Assembly (NCBI RefSeq): GCF_021502585.1
Contig: NZ_JAKFGM010000003.1
Coordinates: 372,001-436,000, forward strand
Origin: Sphingomonas cremea
Lineage (GTDB): Bacteria > Pseudomonadota > Alphaproteobacteria > Sphingomonadales > Sphingomonadaceae
Length of the DNA stretch: 64,000 bases
Direction of reading: 5' to 3'
A program made the position numbers and the translations under genes. Below the pieces are notes generated by a model that saw only the letters and a program-made list of their open reading frames with translations, made no database searches and was not told where the DNA came from. Each line of letters opens with the position of its first letter. Within the stretch, counting starts at the first letter, position 1. Of this stretch, positions 49,242 through 56,446 are shown in pieces.

Positions 49242-49712
49242 CTACGGCGAGGCGTTCGGGACCCCTGCCCGAAGATAGGCTGACACGGACCAGATATCCC
49301 GCTTCGACAGGGACTTCTTGAACGCCGGCATCTCAGAATTGAAGGACCGCCCGCCCTCGGCGATGCTCCAATAGATATAGGGGTCGGCCCGGTTTTTCGG
49401 CGTATGTGCCAACCACTCCAGGTCGGCCGGCGCCGGAACAAGGAAATATCCCTCGGGCCCGGTGCCCTCCCCGCCCCATCCGTGACACGATGCGCAGTGC
49501 TGGTCGAAAACGGCCGCGCCGCGCTTCAGCTTTGCAGGCGTATCCGGCGATGGGTCGCGCATCGCGGCATATGGCGCGGGAACGCCGTACATGACGACTT
49601 TCTGGTGCCGCGCCATATTCGCCATCCAGCGCGGCCGGTCCATGTCGGATTGAGCCACGGCAACGGCCAGCGGCAGGGCAGTGACAACAGCGGCGGTCAA
49701 ATAGCGGATCAT
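49242..49712 (-). CDS. Exported cytochrome c
   Basis: A 156-residue monohaem cytochrome. A signal peptide (LTAAVVTALPLAVAVA) precedes a single CASCHGWGGEGTGPEG haem site, and EMPAFKKSLS contains the Met ligand. It looks like a small electron-transfer cytochrome of class I. It is convergent with the serine hydrolase gene, with 10 bp between stops. Confidence 0.85.
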   Translation of the reverse strand: MIRYLTAAVVTALPLAVAVAQSDMDRPRWMANMARHQKVVMYGVPAPYAAMRDPSPDTPAKLKRGAAVFDQHCASCHGWGGEGTGPEGYFLVPAPADLEWLAHTPKNRADPYIYWSIAEGGRSFNSEMPAFKKSLSKRDIWSVSAYLRAGVPNASP

Positions 49713-49847
49713 CTGCAAGCCCCTGTCATATCCAATCGGCAAGCCAACATGGCACTGCGCGGCAGGAGCCGCAATGGGTCGGCCACGCCGGGGACGCGTA
49801 TGCTTCGGCTTGCGCCCCCGCCTGTGGCTCGACCGCTCGCCATGGTA

Positions 49848-50858
49848 TCAGGCCGCGGTTTCCCTGCTCGCCGGGGGCCAGTCCGGCTCGGGCTTACGTC
49901 CGGTCCGCCACAAGGAATAGCCGACGCCGGCTGCAAGGATCGCGAAGGTAACAGCAAGCGAAATGGCTGGCGGGATCTTGGCGAGCCCCAGCGCATCGGC
50001 GATGAAAATCTTGGAACCGATGAACACCAGCAGCACCGCCAGCGCATATTTGAGATAGTGGAATCGGTGCACCATCGCCGCCAGAGCAAAATATAGCGCG
50101 CGCAGCCCAAGTACCGCGAAGATGTTCGAGGTGTAGACGATGAACGGGTCGGTCGTGATGGCAAAGATCGCCGGAACGCTGTCGACCGCGAACACCACGT
50201 CGACCACCTCGACCATTGCCAGCGAAAGGAAGAGCGGCGTCATGAACCACGCCGCCTTGCCCGTCCTGTCCGGAACCTGCCGCACCCAGAAGCGATTGCC
50301 GTGGAACCGGTCGGTCACATTGAACCGCCGCCTCACCCATTTCAGCACCGGCGATGAGCCGACATCATATTCCTTGTCGGCGAACACCCACATCTTGATG
50401 CCGGTGGCGATCAGGAAGGCCGCGAAGATATAGAGCACCCAGCCGAACTGGCTGACGATGGTCGCGCCCAGCCCGATCATGATCGCCCGAAGCACGATGA
50501 CGCCAAGGATGCCCCAGAACAGCACGCGGTGCTGAAATTCGCGCGGCACTGCAAAGTAGGTGAAGATCATGGCGATGACGAACACATTGTCCATCGCCAG
50601 GCTCTTCTCGATCACGAAGCCGGTGACATAGTTCATGCCCGCCGTGGGGCCCATGTACCACCAGACCCAACCGCCGAAGGCGAGGCCGAGAGCGATGTAA
50701 AAAGCCGACATCAGCAAGCTTTCGCGCGCCCCGATCTCTCGCTGCTTGCGATGCAGCACGCCAAGGTCGAGCACGAGCAGCGCGGCAACGATCCCAAGGA
50801 ATCCGAGCCACATCCACAGCGGCTTGCCGAGCCAGTCAAAGAACAGGAAATCCATCAT
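49848..50858 (-). CDS. TerC-family membrane protein
   Basis: A 336-residue protein with about eight helices and the TerC motifs SLAMDNVFVIAMIF and EVVDVVFAVDSVPA, whose acidic residues sit in the membrane. TerC/Alx proteins are linked to manganese export, metal loading of exported proteins and tellurite resistance. The 37 nt between the structured RNA copy and this ATG contain another small hairpin and AAAGGGA as ribosome site. Expression is therefore likely to be controlled by the RNA element at 50896-50946. Confidence 0.88.
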   Translation of the reverse strand: MMDFLFFDWLGKPLWMWLGFLGIVAALLVLDLGVLHRKQREIGARESLLMSAFYIALGLAFGGWVWWYMGPTAGMNYVTGFVIEKSLAMDNVFVIAMIFTYFAVPREFQHRVLFWGILGVIVLRAIMIGLGATIVSQFGWVLYIFAAFLIATGIKMWVFADKEYDVGSSPVLKWVRRRFNVTDRFHGNRFWVRQVPDRTGKAAWFMTPLFLSLAMVEVVDVVFAVDSVPAIFAITTDPFIVYTSNIFAVLGLRALYFALAAMVHRFHYLKYALAVLLVFIGSKIFIADALGLAKIPPAISLAVTFAILAAGVGYSLWRTGRKPEPDWPPASRETAA

Positions 50859-50895
50859 GAGTCCCTTTGTGTTGGCGCTCCGAATGGAGAGCGTT

Positions 50896-50946
50896 CCCGT
50901 CCGACATCACGGCCGCTTGAGCGACCGCCAGAGGGGCCCGGATGGG
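50896..50946 (-). ncRNA. Structured leader element before terC (copy 1)
   Basis: On the minus strand, an outer stem (CCCATCCG with CGGACGGG, one A/C mismatch) encloses the block GGCCCCTCTGGC on the 5' side and GTGATGT on the 3' side. An inner hairpin GGTCGCT-CA-AGCGGCC sits between them. The same blocks recur at 51544-51598 with a different but equally paired inner stem. Position 37 nt before terC suggests the candidate terC RNA motif I recall from comparative genomics; I cannot confirm membership without the covariance model. Confidence 0.65.
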
Positions 50947-50992
50947 CTTGGGTGAAGGCGCCGCCGCCGCATCGGGCAGCGGCGCCGCTGGT

Positions 50993-51265
50993 TCAATCGA
51001 AGAGCTCCTCCAGGAAGCTCTTGCGCCGCTTGTGGCGGCGGTAGGGTTGCGGATGGCCATAGCGGTCACCATCGTCCCATCGCGGCTGCGTATCCGCCGG
51101 GCCAGGCGGAACAGGCCCCGCCGACGTCGCCGTCAGGTTGCGCTCGATGATCTTGTCGAGCTCGCCCCGGTCCAGCCACACGCCGCGGCAGCTCGGGCAA
51201 TAATCGATTTCGATCCCCTGCCGCTCGCTCATGGTCAATATTGTGGTGCAGCTAGGGCATTGCAT
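50993..51265 (-). CDS. TFIIB-type zinc-ribbon protein
   Basis: A 90-residue protein with a zinc ribbon: CPSCTTIL and YCPSCRGVWLDRGELDKII are the two CxxC knuckles of the zf-TFIIB family, and WLDRGEL is its hallmark. A basic tail (RRHKRRKSFLEEL) may bind nucleic acid. It overlaps the preceding DUF465 gene by 14 bp, forming a two-gene unit that leads into terC. Function not established. Confidence 0.87.
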   Translation of the reverse strand: MQCPSCTTILTMSERQGIEIDYCPSCRGVWLDRGELDKIIERNLTATSAGPVPPGPADTQPRWDDGDRYGHPQPYRRHKRRKSFLEELFD

Positions 51266-51443
51266 GGCGAACCCTCCTGGCCGATCGGAAAGTGAAGCGA
51301 TGGATGAGGTCCTTGACCCTTAGCTTCAGCTTCTTGAGCCGCATCACCCGGAACGGGTCCCGTCCAGCGCGGCGCTGCTCCAATTCCAACAGCCGGTCGA
51401 TTCGCTGGTGCTTCTCGATCAGCCGGTACAAACGCGGATGCAT
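51252..51443 (-). CDS. DUF465 (YdcH-like) protein
   Basis: A 63-residue helical protein of the DUF465 family: HPRLYRLIEKHQRIDRLLEL and VMRLKKLKLRVKDLIHRF are the two halves of the family helix-turn-helix hairpin, with the usual RLKKxKLxxKDxI core. ATG 51443 has GAGGAG seven bases upstream, which fixes the start over an upstream TTG. Small DUF465 proteins have no agreed function. Confidence 0.87.
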   Translation of the reverse strand: MHPRLYRLIEKHQRIDRLLELEQRRAGRDPFRVMRLKKLKLRVKDLIHRFTFRSARRVRHAMP

Positions 51444-51543
51444 CTTCAATCTCCTCTAGTTCAAACCGAAGTTCGATCGGAGACCCGGAAGCTGATTGTG
51501 GAGGGGGTTGGGAACCGCCCGCCGAACGCACCGGATCATCCGA

Positions 51544-51598
51544 TGCGGTCCGACATCACGAGTGCCTGGTGGCACCCGCCAGAGGGGCCCGGTCCGCA
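51544..51598 (-). ncRNA. Structured leader element before the DUF465 gene (copy 2)
   Basis: Second copy of the element at 50896-50946. The 17-base block that reads CCGCCAGAGGGGCCCGG on plus and the 13-base block GTCCGACATCACG are identical to copy 1. The inner stem is GGGTGCC-ACCA-GGCACTC, differing from copy 1 at several positions with pairing kept. It lies 100 nt before DUF465, so this two-gene unit is likely regulated in parallel with terC. The rest of the region to 51740 shows no gene. Confidence 0.62.
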
Positions 51599-51743
51599 GC
51601 CCGTAAATGCGAGATATTTGATCCGATTTCAAGTGGGCGATGTTTTGAACTTGCAGCCGGGGTCTCCGAATGTTCGTGACTCCGCTGCCACAGCGCCCTC
51701 TGAGGGCAGCTAAATTTTCACTTCGGATTAATTTTGATCTTGC

Positions 51744-51814
51744 GTCCCAACCCAGTTTGACCACAATATCTGGTTTGAGCGTTGGGGGGCATCTCAATCT
51801 ATTGTGGTTGGGAC
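51744..51814 (+). promoter_or_regulatory. Upstream region of nrdA with candidate NrdR boxes
   Basis: CCACAATATCTGGTTT (51761-51776) and CTCAATCTATTGTGGT (51793-51808) resemble the NrdR box, with starts 32 bp apart, about three helical turns. They are also part of an inverted repeat (ACCACAATA/TATTGTGGT), with GTCCCAACC/GGTTGGGAC outside it. NrdR represses ribonucleotide reductase genes when dATP is high. The surrounding A/T-rich stretch is a likely promoter. Confidence 0.55.
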
Positions 51815-51985
51815 GGAAGATGATTATCTTCCGTAGGCGCCCGCTTGTGCCCTGTGGATATCGGGGAACGGGCCACGAAAAACCCCCGCGGCGCTTGAAT
51901 TTAGGCTAGGCTTGGCGCCATGGCACCGAGTCGAACAGAAACAGAACAAGCCGTCGCAGAACGGCCAGTAGCACGGGGAAAAGAG

Positions 51986-53863
51986 ATGGATTTTGCAACC
52001 TCGAGCGACGTCAACGCCGACGATGTCTCGGTCACCGAGACCAAGCGGACCAGCAAGACGATCGACAATCGCGCGTTCGACGTGAAAACCGACTCGGACC
52101 GCGACGCGCTCCTCACCGAATTCGGCAAGGAGACGCTACGCGATCGCTACCTGCTTCCCGGCGAAAGCTACCAGGATTTGTTCGCCCGCGTCGCCTCGGC
52201 CTACGCCGACGACCAGGACCATGCCCAGCGCGTCTATGACTATATCTCCAAGCTGTGGTTCATGCCCGCCACCCCCGTCCTGTCGAACGGTGGCACCGGC
52301 CGCGGCCTTCCGATCAGCTGCTATCTGAACAGCGTCGACGACAGCCTGGACGGCATCGTCGGCACCTGGAACGAGAATGTATGGCTGGCGTCCAAGGGCG
52401 GCGGCATCGGCACCTATTGGGGCAGTGTCCGCGGCATTGGCGAGCCGGTCGGCCTCAACGGCAAGACCAGCGGGATCATCCCCTTCGTCCGGGTGATGGA
52501 CAGCCTGACGCTGGCGATCAGCCAGGGCTCGCTCCGCCGCGGTTCGGCCGCCTGCTACCTCGACGTTTCGCATCCGGAGATCGAGGAGTTCCTGGAGATC
52601 CGCAAACCCTCCGGCGACTTCAACCGCAAGGCCTTGAACCTGCACCATGGCGTGCTCGTCACCGACGAGTTCATGGAAGCGGTACGGGCCGGGGACGAGT
52701 TCATCCTGCGCAGCCCCAAGGACGGGTCGGAGCGCGGCAAGGTCGACGCCCGCTCGCTGTTCCAGAAGCTGGTCGAGACCCGCCTTACGACCGGCGAGCC
52801 CTACATCATCTTCATCGACCAGGTGAACCGGTCGATGCCCAAGCATCACCGCGACCTCGGCCTCAAGGTTTCGACGTCCAATCTGTGCAGCGAGATCACG
52901 CTTCCGACTGGCCGCGACCATCTGGGCGCGGAGCGGACCGCGGTCTGCTGCCTGTCGTCGCTCAGCCTTGAAACCTGGGACGAATGGAACGGCGACAAGC
53001 AGTTCATCGAGGACGTCATGCGCTTCCTCGACAATGTGCTGAGCGATTACATCGCCCGCGCCCCTGACGAGATGGCCCGCGCCAAATATAGTGCGGAGCG
53101 CGAGCGTTCGGTCGGCCTTGGCGTGATGGGCTTCCACAGCTTCCTCCAGGCGCGCGGACTGCCGTTCGAAGGCGCCATGGCCAAGTCGTGGAATCTGCGC
53201 ATCTTCAAGCATATCCGCGCGCAGGTCGACGAAGCCTCGATGATGCTGGCGCAGGAACGCGGCCCCTGCCCCGACGCGGCCGACATGGGCGTGATGGAGC
53301 GGTTCAGCTGCAAGATGGCGATCGCGCCGACCGCGTCGATCTCGATCATTGCCGGCGGCACCTCGGCCTGCATCGAGCCGATCCCGGCCAACATCTATAC
53401 CCACAAGACGCTGTCGGGCAGCTTCTCGATCAAGAACCCGTACCTGGAGAAGCTCCTCACCGAAAAGTCGAAGAACAGCGAGACGGTGTGGTCGTCGATC
53501 CTGGAGCGCGGCGGATCGGTCCAGCACCTCGATTTCCTGACCCAGGAAGAGAAGGACGTCTACAAGACCTCGTTCGAGATCGACCAGCGCTGGCTGCTGG
53601 AGCTTGCCGCCGACCGCACCCCGTTCATCGACCAGGCGCAGAGCCTGAACCTGTTCATCCCGGCCGATTGCGACAAGTGGGACCTGATGATGCTCCACTT
53701 CCGCGCGTGGGAGCTGGGCATCAAGTCGCTCTACTACCTCCGTTCGAAGTCGGTGCAGCGCGCCGGTTTCGCCGGCGGGGTCGAGGCCGACAACACGCCG
53801 GAGCTGCGCGAGATCCAGGTCGGGCCGACCACCGATTATGACGAGTGCCTCGCATGCCAATGA
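51986..53863 (+). CDS. nrdA: Class I ribonucleotide reductase, alpha subunit
   Basis: The large subunit that makes deoxyribonucleotides. Active-site features: SNLCSEITLP with the catalytic Cys, NGGTGRGLPISCYLNS with a redox Cys, the glycine-rich GGGIGTYW, and the C-terminal CLACQ, the redox-shuttle pair. From ATG 51986 it is 625 residues. The 66 bp from an earlier ATG at 51920 has A/T-rich third positions unlike the rest, and GGGGA lies before 51986, so the later start is preferred. nrdB follows after three small genes. A small dyad (ATGATCC-CCC-GGATCAT) overlaps the stop codon. Confidence 0.93.
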   Translation: MDFATSSDVNADDVSVTETKRTSKTIDNRAFDVKTDSDRDALLTEFGKETLRDRYLLPGESYQDLFARVASAYADDQDHAQRVYDYISKLWFMPATPVLSNGGTGRGLPISCYLNSVDDSLDGIVGTWNENVWLASKGGGIGTYWGSVRGIGEPVGLNGKTSGIIPFVRVMDSLTLAISQGSLRRGSAACYLDVSHPEIEEFLEIRKPSGDFNRKALNLHHGVLVTDEFMEAVRAGDEFILRSPKDGSERGKVDARSLFQKLVETRLTTGEPYIIFIDQVNRSMPKHHRDLGLKVSTSNLCSEITLPTGRDHLGAERTAVCCLSSLSLETWDEWNGDKQFIEDVMRFLDNVLSDYIARAPDEMARAKYSAERERSVGLGVMGFHSFLQARGLPFEGAMAKSWNLRIFKHIRAQVDEASMMLAQERGPCPDAADMGVMERFSCKMAIAPTASISIIAGGTSACIEPIPANIYTHKTLSGSFSIKNPYLEKLLTEKSKNSETVWSSILERGGSVQHLDFLTQEEKDVYKTSFEIDQRWLLELAADRTPFIDQAQSLNLFIPADCDKWDLMMLHFRAWELGIKSLYYLRSKSVQRAGFAGGVEADNTPELREIQVGPTTDYDECLACQ

Positions 53864-53923
53864 TCCCCCGGATCATAGGCAGCCCTCGGCATGGCATGTC
53901 AGTGGCGCAGGATCGCTGAAGCC

Positions 53924-54118
53924 ATGTACCTGGCCCATCCCCTCACCCTTGGCGCCGGAGTGGTCTTCATCGTCGCGGCGGTGATCCTCTATCGCCGCCG
54001 CGGGCGGGAGGATCATGACCATGGCAGCCAGGGCGCGGTGATCATGCTGATCATCGGCGCGATCCTGGCGATCCACGGGCTCGGCCTGCTCGCCTATCAT
54101 CCGATGAGGCTCGACTGA
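53924..54118 (+). CDS. Small membrane protein between nrdA and nrdB (first)
   Basis: A 64-residue protein with two hydrophobic helices (about 5-22 and 40-58) separated by a basic and His/Asp-rich loop, RRRGREDHDHGSQG. It has no recognised family. ATG 53924 is the first codon with a sensible start. Its stop shares a base with the next ATG (TGATG), so it is translated together with the following gene. Confidence 0.68.
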   Translation: MYLAHPLTLGAGVVFIVAAVILYRRRGREDHDHGSQGAVIMLIIGAILAIHGLGLLAYHPMRLD

Positions 54119-54342
54119 TGAGCGGGGCCAACATCCTGTTCGTCGCGATCGGCGCGGTGTCGCTGCTGGTCGGGCTTGCCGTGCTGGTCGCCGCGCTCCG
54201 CCAGGGCCGCGAGAGCCCGAAGGGCGTGGCGATGCTGATCGCCGGGATGATGGCCACCGCCTTCGGCCTGCTGATGGCCGGTTTCGCGATCGCCTATGCG
54301 ACCGCCGACCCGCTCGATCTCAACGCGGAGGCTGCCCAATGA
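54118..54342 (+). CDS. Small membrane protein between nrdA and nrdB (second)
   Basis: A 74-residue protein with two helices (about 5-27 and 38-61), loop RQGRESPKGV. Codon use is normal for this genome, supporting a real gene. It overlaps the preceding gene by one base and the next by four (ATGA). Function unknown; the inserted position between nrdA and nrdB is unusual. Confidence 0.68.
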   Translation: MSGANILFVAIGAVSLLVGLAVLVAALRQGRESPKGVAMLIAGMMATAFGLLMAGFAIAYATADPLDLNAEAAQ

Positions 54343-54608
54343 AGCGCGCGCTTATCGTCATTGCCATGGCCGTTGCCCTTGCCGGATGCCTGGCGATGGA
54401 ATCGCCGACCGCGGTGCAGCCGTCCGCCCCGGGCTTCTGGTTCGGCGTTTGGCACGGCTTCATCTTCCCGGTGACGTTCATCTTTTCGGTCTTCACCGAC
54501 GATGTCGCGGTCTACGCCGTTCCCAACAACGGCACCTGGTACGATTTCGGATATTTCATCGGCATCTGCTTTTTGGGCGTCGGCGCCCGCAGTGCAAAAA
54601 GAAGGTAG
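54339..54608 (+). CDS. Small lipoprotein between nrdA and nrdB (third)
   Basis: An 89-residue protein with lipobox ALAGC (lipidated Cys17) and two further hydrophobic helices (around FIFPVTFIFSVFTDD and YFIGICFLGVG). No family recognised. It is coupled to the gene before it and ends 6 bp before nrdB, so all four genes after nrdA look like one transcript. Confidence 0.7.
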   Translation: MKRALIVIAMAVALAGCLAMESPTAVQPSAPGFWFGVWHGFIFPVTFIFSVFTDDVAVYAVPNNGTWYDFGYFIGICFLGVGARSAKRR

Positions 54609-54614
54609 TTTGTT

Positions 54615-55670
54615 ATGCCCCTCCTCGAAGCCCGTAAGCAGTACAAACCCTTCGAATACCCCTGGGCGTTCGAATATTGGAAGCGCCAGCAGCAGATCCA
54701 CTGGATGCCCGAGGAAGTGCCTTTGGGTGAGGATTGCCGCGACTGGGCGCAAAAGCTGTCGGATCATGAGCGCAACCTGCTGACGCAGATCTTCCGCTTC
54801 TTCACCCAGGCCGATGTCGAGGTGCAGGACTGCTACCACGAAAAATACGGCCGGGTGTTCAAGCCGACCGAGATCAAGATGATGCTCGCCGCCTTTTCGA
54901 ACATGGAGACGGTGCACATCGCCGCCTACAGCCATCTGCTCGACACCATCGGCATGCCCGAAAGCGAATATGGCATGTTCCTTCAGTATAAGGAGATGAA
55001 GGACAAGCACGATTATTTGGCGACCTTCGGCGTCGACACCGACGAGGACATCGCCAAAACGCTGGCCATGTTCGGCGGCTTCACCGAGGGGCTGCAGCTG
55101 TTCGCCAGCTTCGCCATGCTGATGAACTTCCCGCGCTTCAACAAGATGAAGGGCATGGGGCAGATCGTCAGCTGGAGCGTGCGCGACGAGAGCCTGCATT
55201 GCGAAGGCATCACCCGCCTGTTCCACGCCTTCGTCAAGGAACGCGACTGCCTGACCAAGTCGGTCAAGGAAGACATCCTGGATGTCTGCCAGAAGACGGT
55301 GCGGCTGGAGGATGCGTTCATCGACCTGGCGTTCGAACATGGCCCGGTCGAGGGCATGACCCCCAATTCGATCAAGAAGTACATCCGCTACATCGCCGAT
55401 TGGCGGCTTGGGCAGCTGGGCTTCAAGCCGATCTACATGGTCGACGAGCACCCGCTGCCCTGGCTCGCGCCGATGCTGAACGGCGTCGAGCACGCCAACT
55501 TCTTCGAAACCCGCGCGACCGAATATTCCAAGGCCGCGACCCGCGGCAATTGGGGCGAGGTGTGGGACAATTTCGACCGGCGGCAGAAGGCAAAGGCCGC
55601 GAACGATACGCCGAGCGGCGAGGGTGACGGGGAGGATATGTTCTCTAGGGCTGGGGTTGCTGCTGAATGA
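54615..55670 (+). CDS. nrdB: Class I ribonucleotide reductase, beta subunit
   Basis: A 351-residue diiron protein that generates the radical for NrdA. Metal ligands and radical site are seen: METVHIAAYSH supplies Glu, His and the radical Tyr with E-X2-H-X3-Y spacing; ADVEVQDCYHEKY and RDESLHCEG supply further ligands. It is a normal-length NrdB, with a C-terminal tail that should bind NrdA. GTAGTTTGTT is a weak ribosome site; coupling to the upstream genes may help. Confidence 0.95.
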   Translation: MPLLEARKQYKPFEYPWAFEYWKRQQQIHWMPEEVPLGEDCRDWAQKLSDHERNLLTQIFRFFTQADVEVQDCYHEKYGRVFKPTEIKMMLAAFSNMETVHIAAYSHLLDTIGMPESEYGMFLQYKEMKDKHDYLATFGVDTDEDIAKTLAMFGGFTEGLQLFASFAMLMNFPRFNKMKGMGQIVSWSVRDESLHCEGITRLFHAFVKERDCLTKSVKEDILDVCQKTVRLEDAFIDLAFEHGPVEGMTPNSIKKYIRYIADWRLGQLGFKPIYMVDEHPLPWLAPMLNGVEHANFFETRATEYSKAATRGNWGEVWDNFDRRQKAKAANDTPSGEGDGEDMFSRAGVAAE

Positions 55671-55770
55671 TCATTCGGCGTCCACTTGCGGGCTGGGGCG
55701 GAGCGGACTTCAAGGCTCCAGCGACCTTGAGGGTCGATGGAATCTCCGCACAGGGGGCAGCAAAATAACC

Positions 55771-56349
55771 TTGCTTGGCTGGCTAAACCTCGCGACCGTT
55801 TCGGGCGCAATTACGATCGTTGCATTCATTGCGGAGTGCTTGAAGGCATTCCCACGGTATGCAGAATTTCGACGTGGATTTTTGTTGGTAAGCTTCGGCG
55901 TTTTCGTTGGATCGATTATCACTGCGACCAGCGGCCTTCAAATCGTATTGTCGCCAGATGGATCGCCGTTGGCTTTGTTGATGGCGCTTTGTATTGGCCT
56001 CGGCCTCGTATTCCTGTTTCTCGGCGTGATGGCGGAGATGAGGAATCGCAAAAACGAATTTTACGCGCTGTCGGCCTTCAGTGTGGGCGGCTTCCTACTC
56101 TTCATGTTTATTTATGGAATGTCACAGGCCGGAGGCAACACGATGACCTTGGGCGAGCTTACGTTCAGGGAGAAAGTGTGGCTTGGTGAGCAAGCGTTAT
56201 CCAAAGGAGATGATGAACGGGCAATTGAAATGCTGGAAGATGCAGCGCGAGATCTAACTACCGGCGACCCTCGTGAAGTTGCACTTGCTCAGAAAATACA
56301 GGTGGCGAAGAAGCGGCAACTTCAGAGGGACATGGAGATCGTACGTTAA
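55771..56349 (+). CDS. Hypothetical four-helix membrane protein with helical tail
   Basis: A protein of about 192 residues. Four hydrophobic helices (around LNLATVSGAITIVAFIA, RGFLLVSFGVFVGSIITA, LMALCIGLGLVFLFLG and AFSVGGFLLFMFIYGM) are followed by a helical tail, EKVWLGEQALSKGDDERAIE, of tetratricopeptide-like appearance. The start is uncertain: no good ATG exists, and TTG 55771 is one option. This gene begins the A/T-richer patch and differs in codon use from nrdB. It may be the partner of the DUF262-HNH gene. Confidence 0.55.
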   Translation: MLGWLNLATVSGAITIVAFIAECLKAFPRYAEFRRGFLLVSFGVFVGSIITATSGLQIVLSPDGSPLALLMALCIGLGLVFLFLGVMAEMRNRKNEFYALSAFSVGGFLLFMFIYGMSQAGGNTMTLGELTFREKVWLGEQALSKGDDERAIEMLEDAARDLTTGDPREVALAQKIQVAKKRQLQRDMEIVR

Positions 56350-56446
56350 GGCCACACTTGACCTAAATTTGCAATTCAACAGGATAGCAAGCGCCGAATC
56401 AAATTGACCTGTCAGCAGCCGTTTTGAGTGACGGCGGAGTGTAAAT

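Noticed and set aside
50896-51598. The terC leader as a yybP-ykoY manganese riboswitch
   Set aside because: I could not find the conserved GGGGAGUAG-type loop or the matching second loop of that class; the shared blocks here are GGCCCCTCTGGC and GTGATGT. A covariance search should decide.
52136-53860. A very long open frame on the strand opposite nrdA
   Set aside because: It is antisense to a fully recognised NrdA, and its product shows no family motif; high-GC genes commonly leave open antisense frames.
53860-53876. Terminator at the nrdA stop codon
   Set aside because: The 7-bp dyad overlaps the stop codon, has no T-tract, and the tightly packed genes after it suggest transcription continues.
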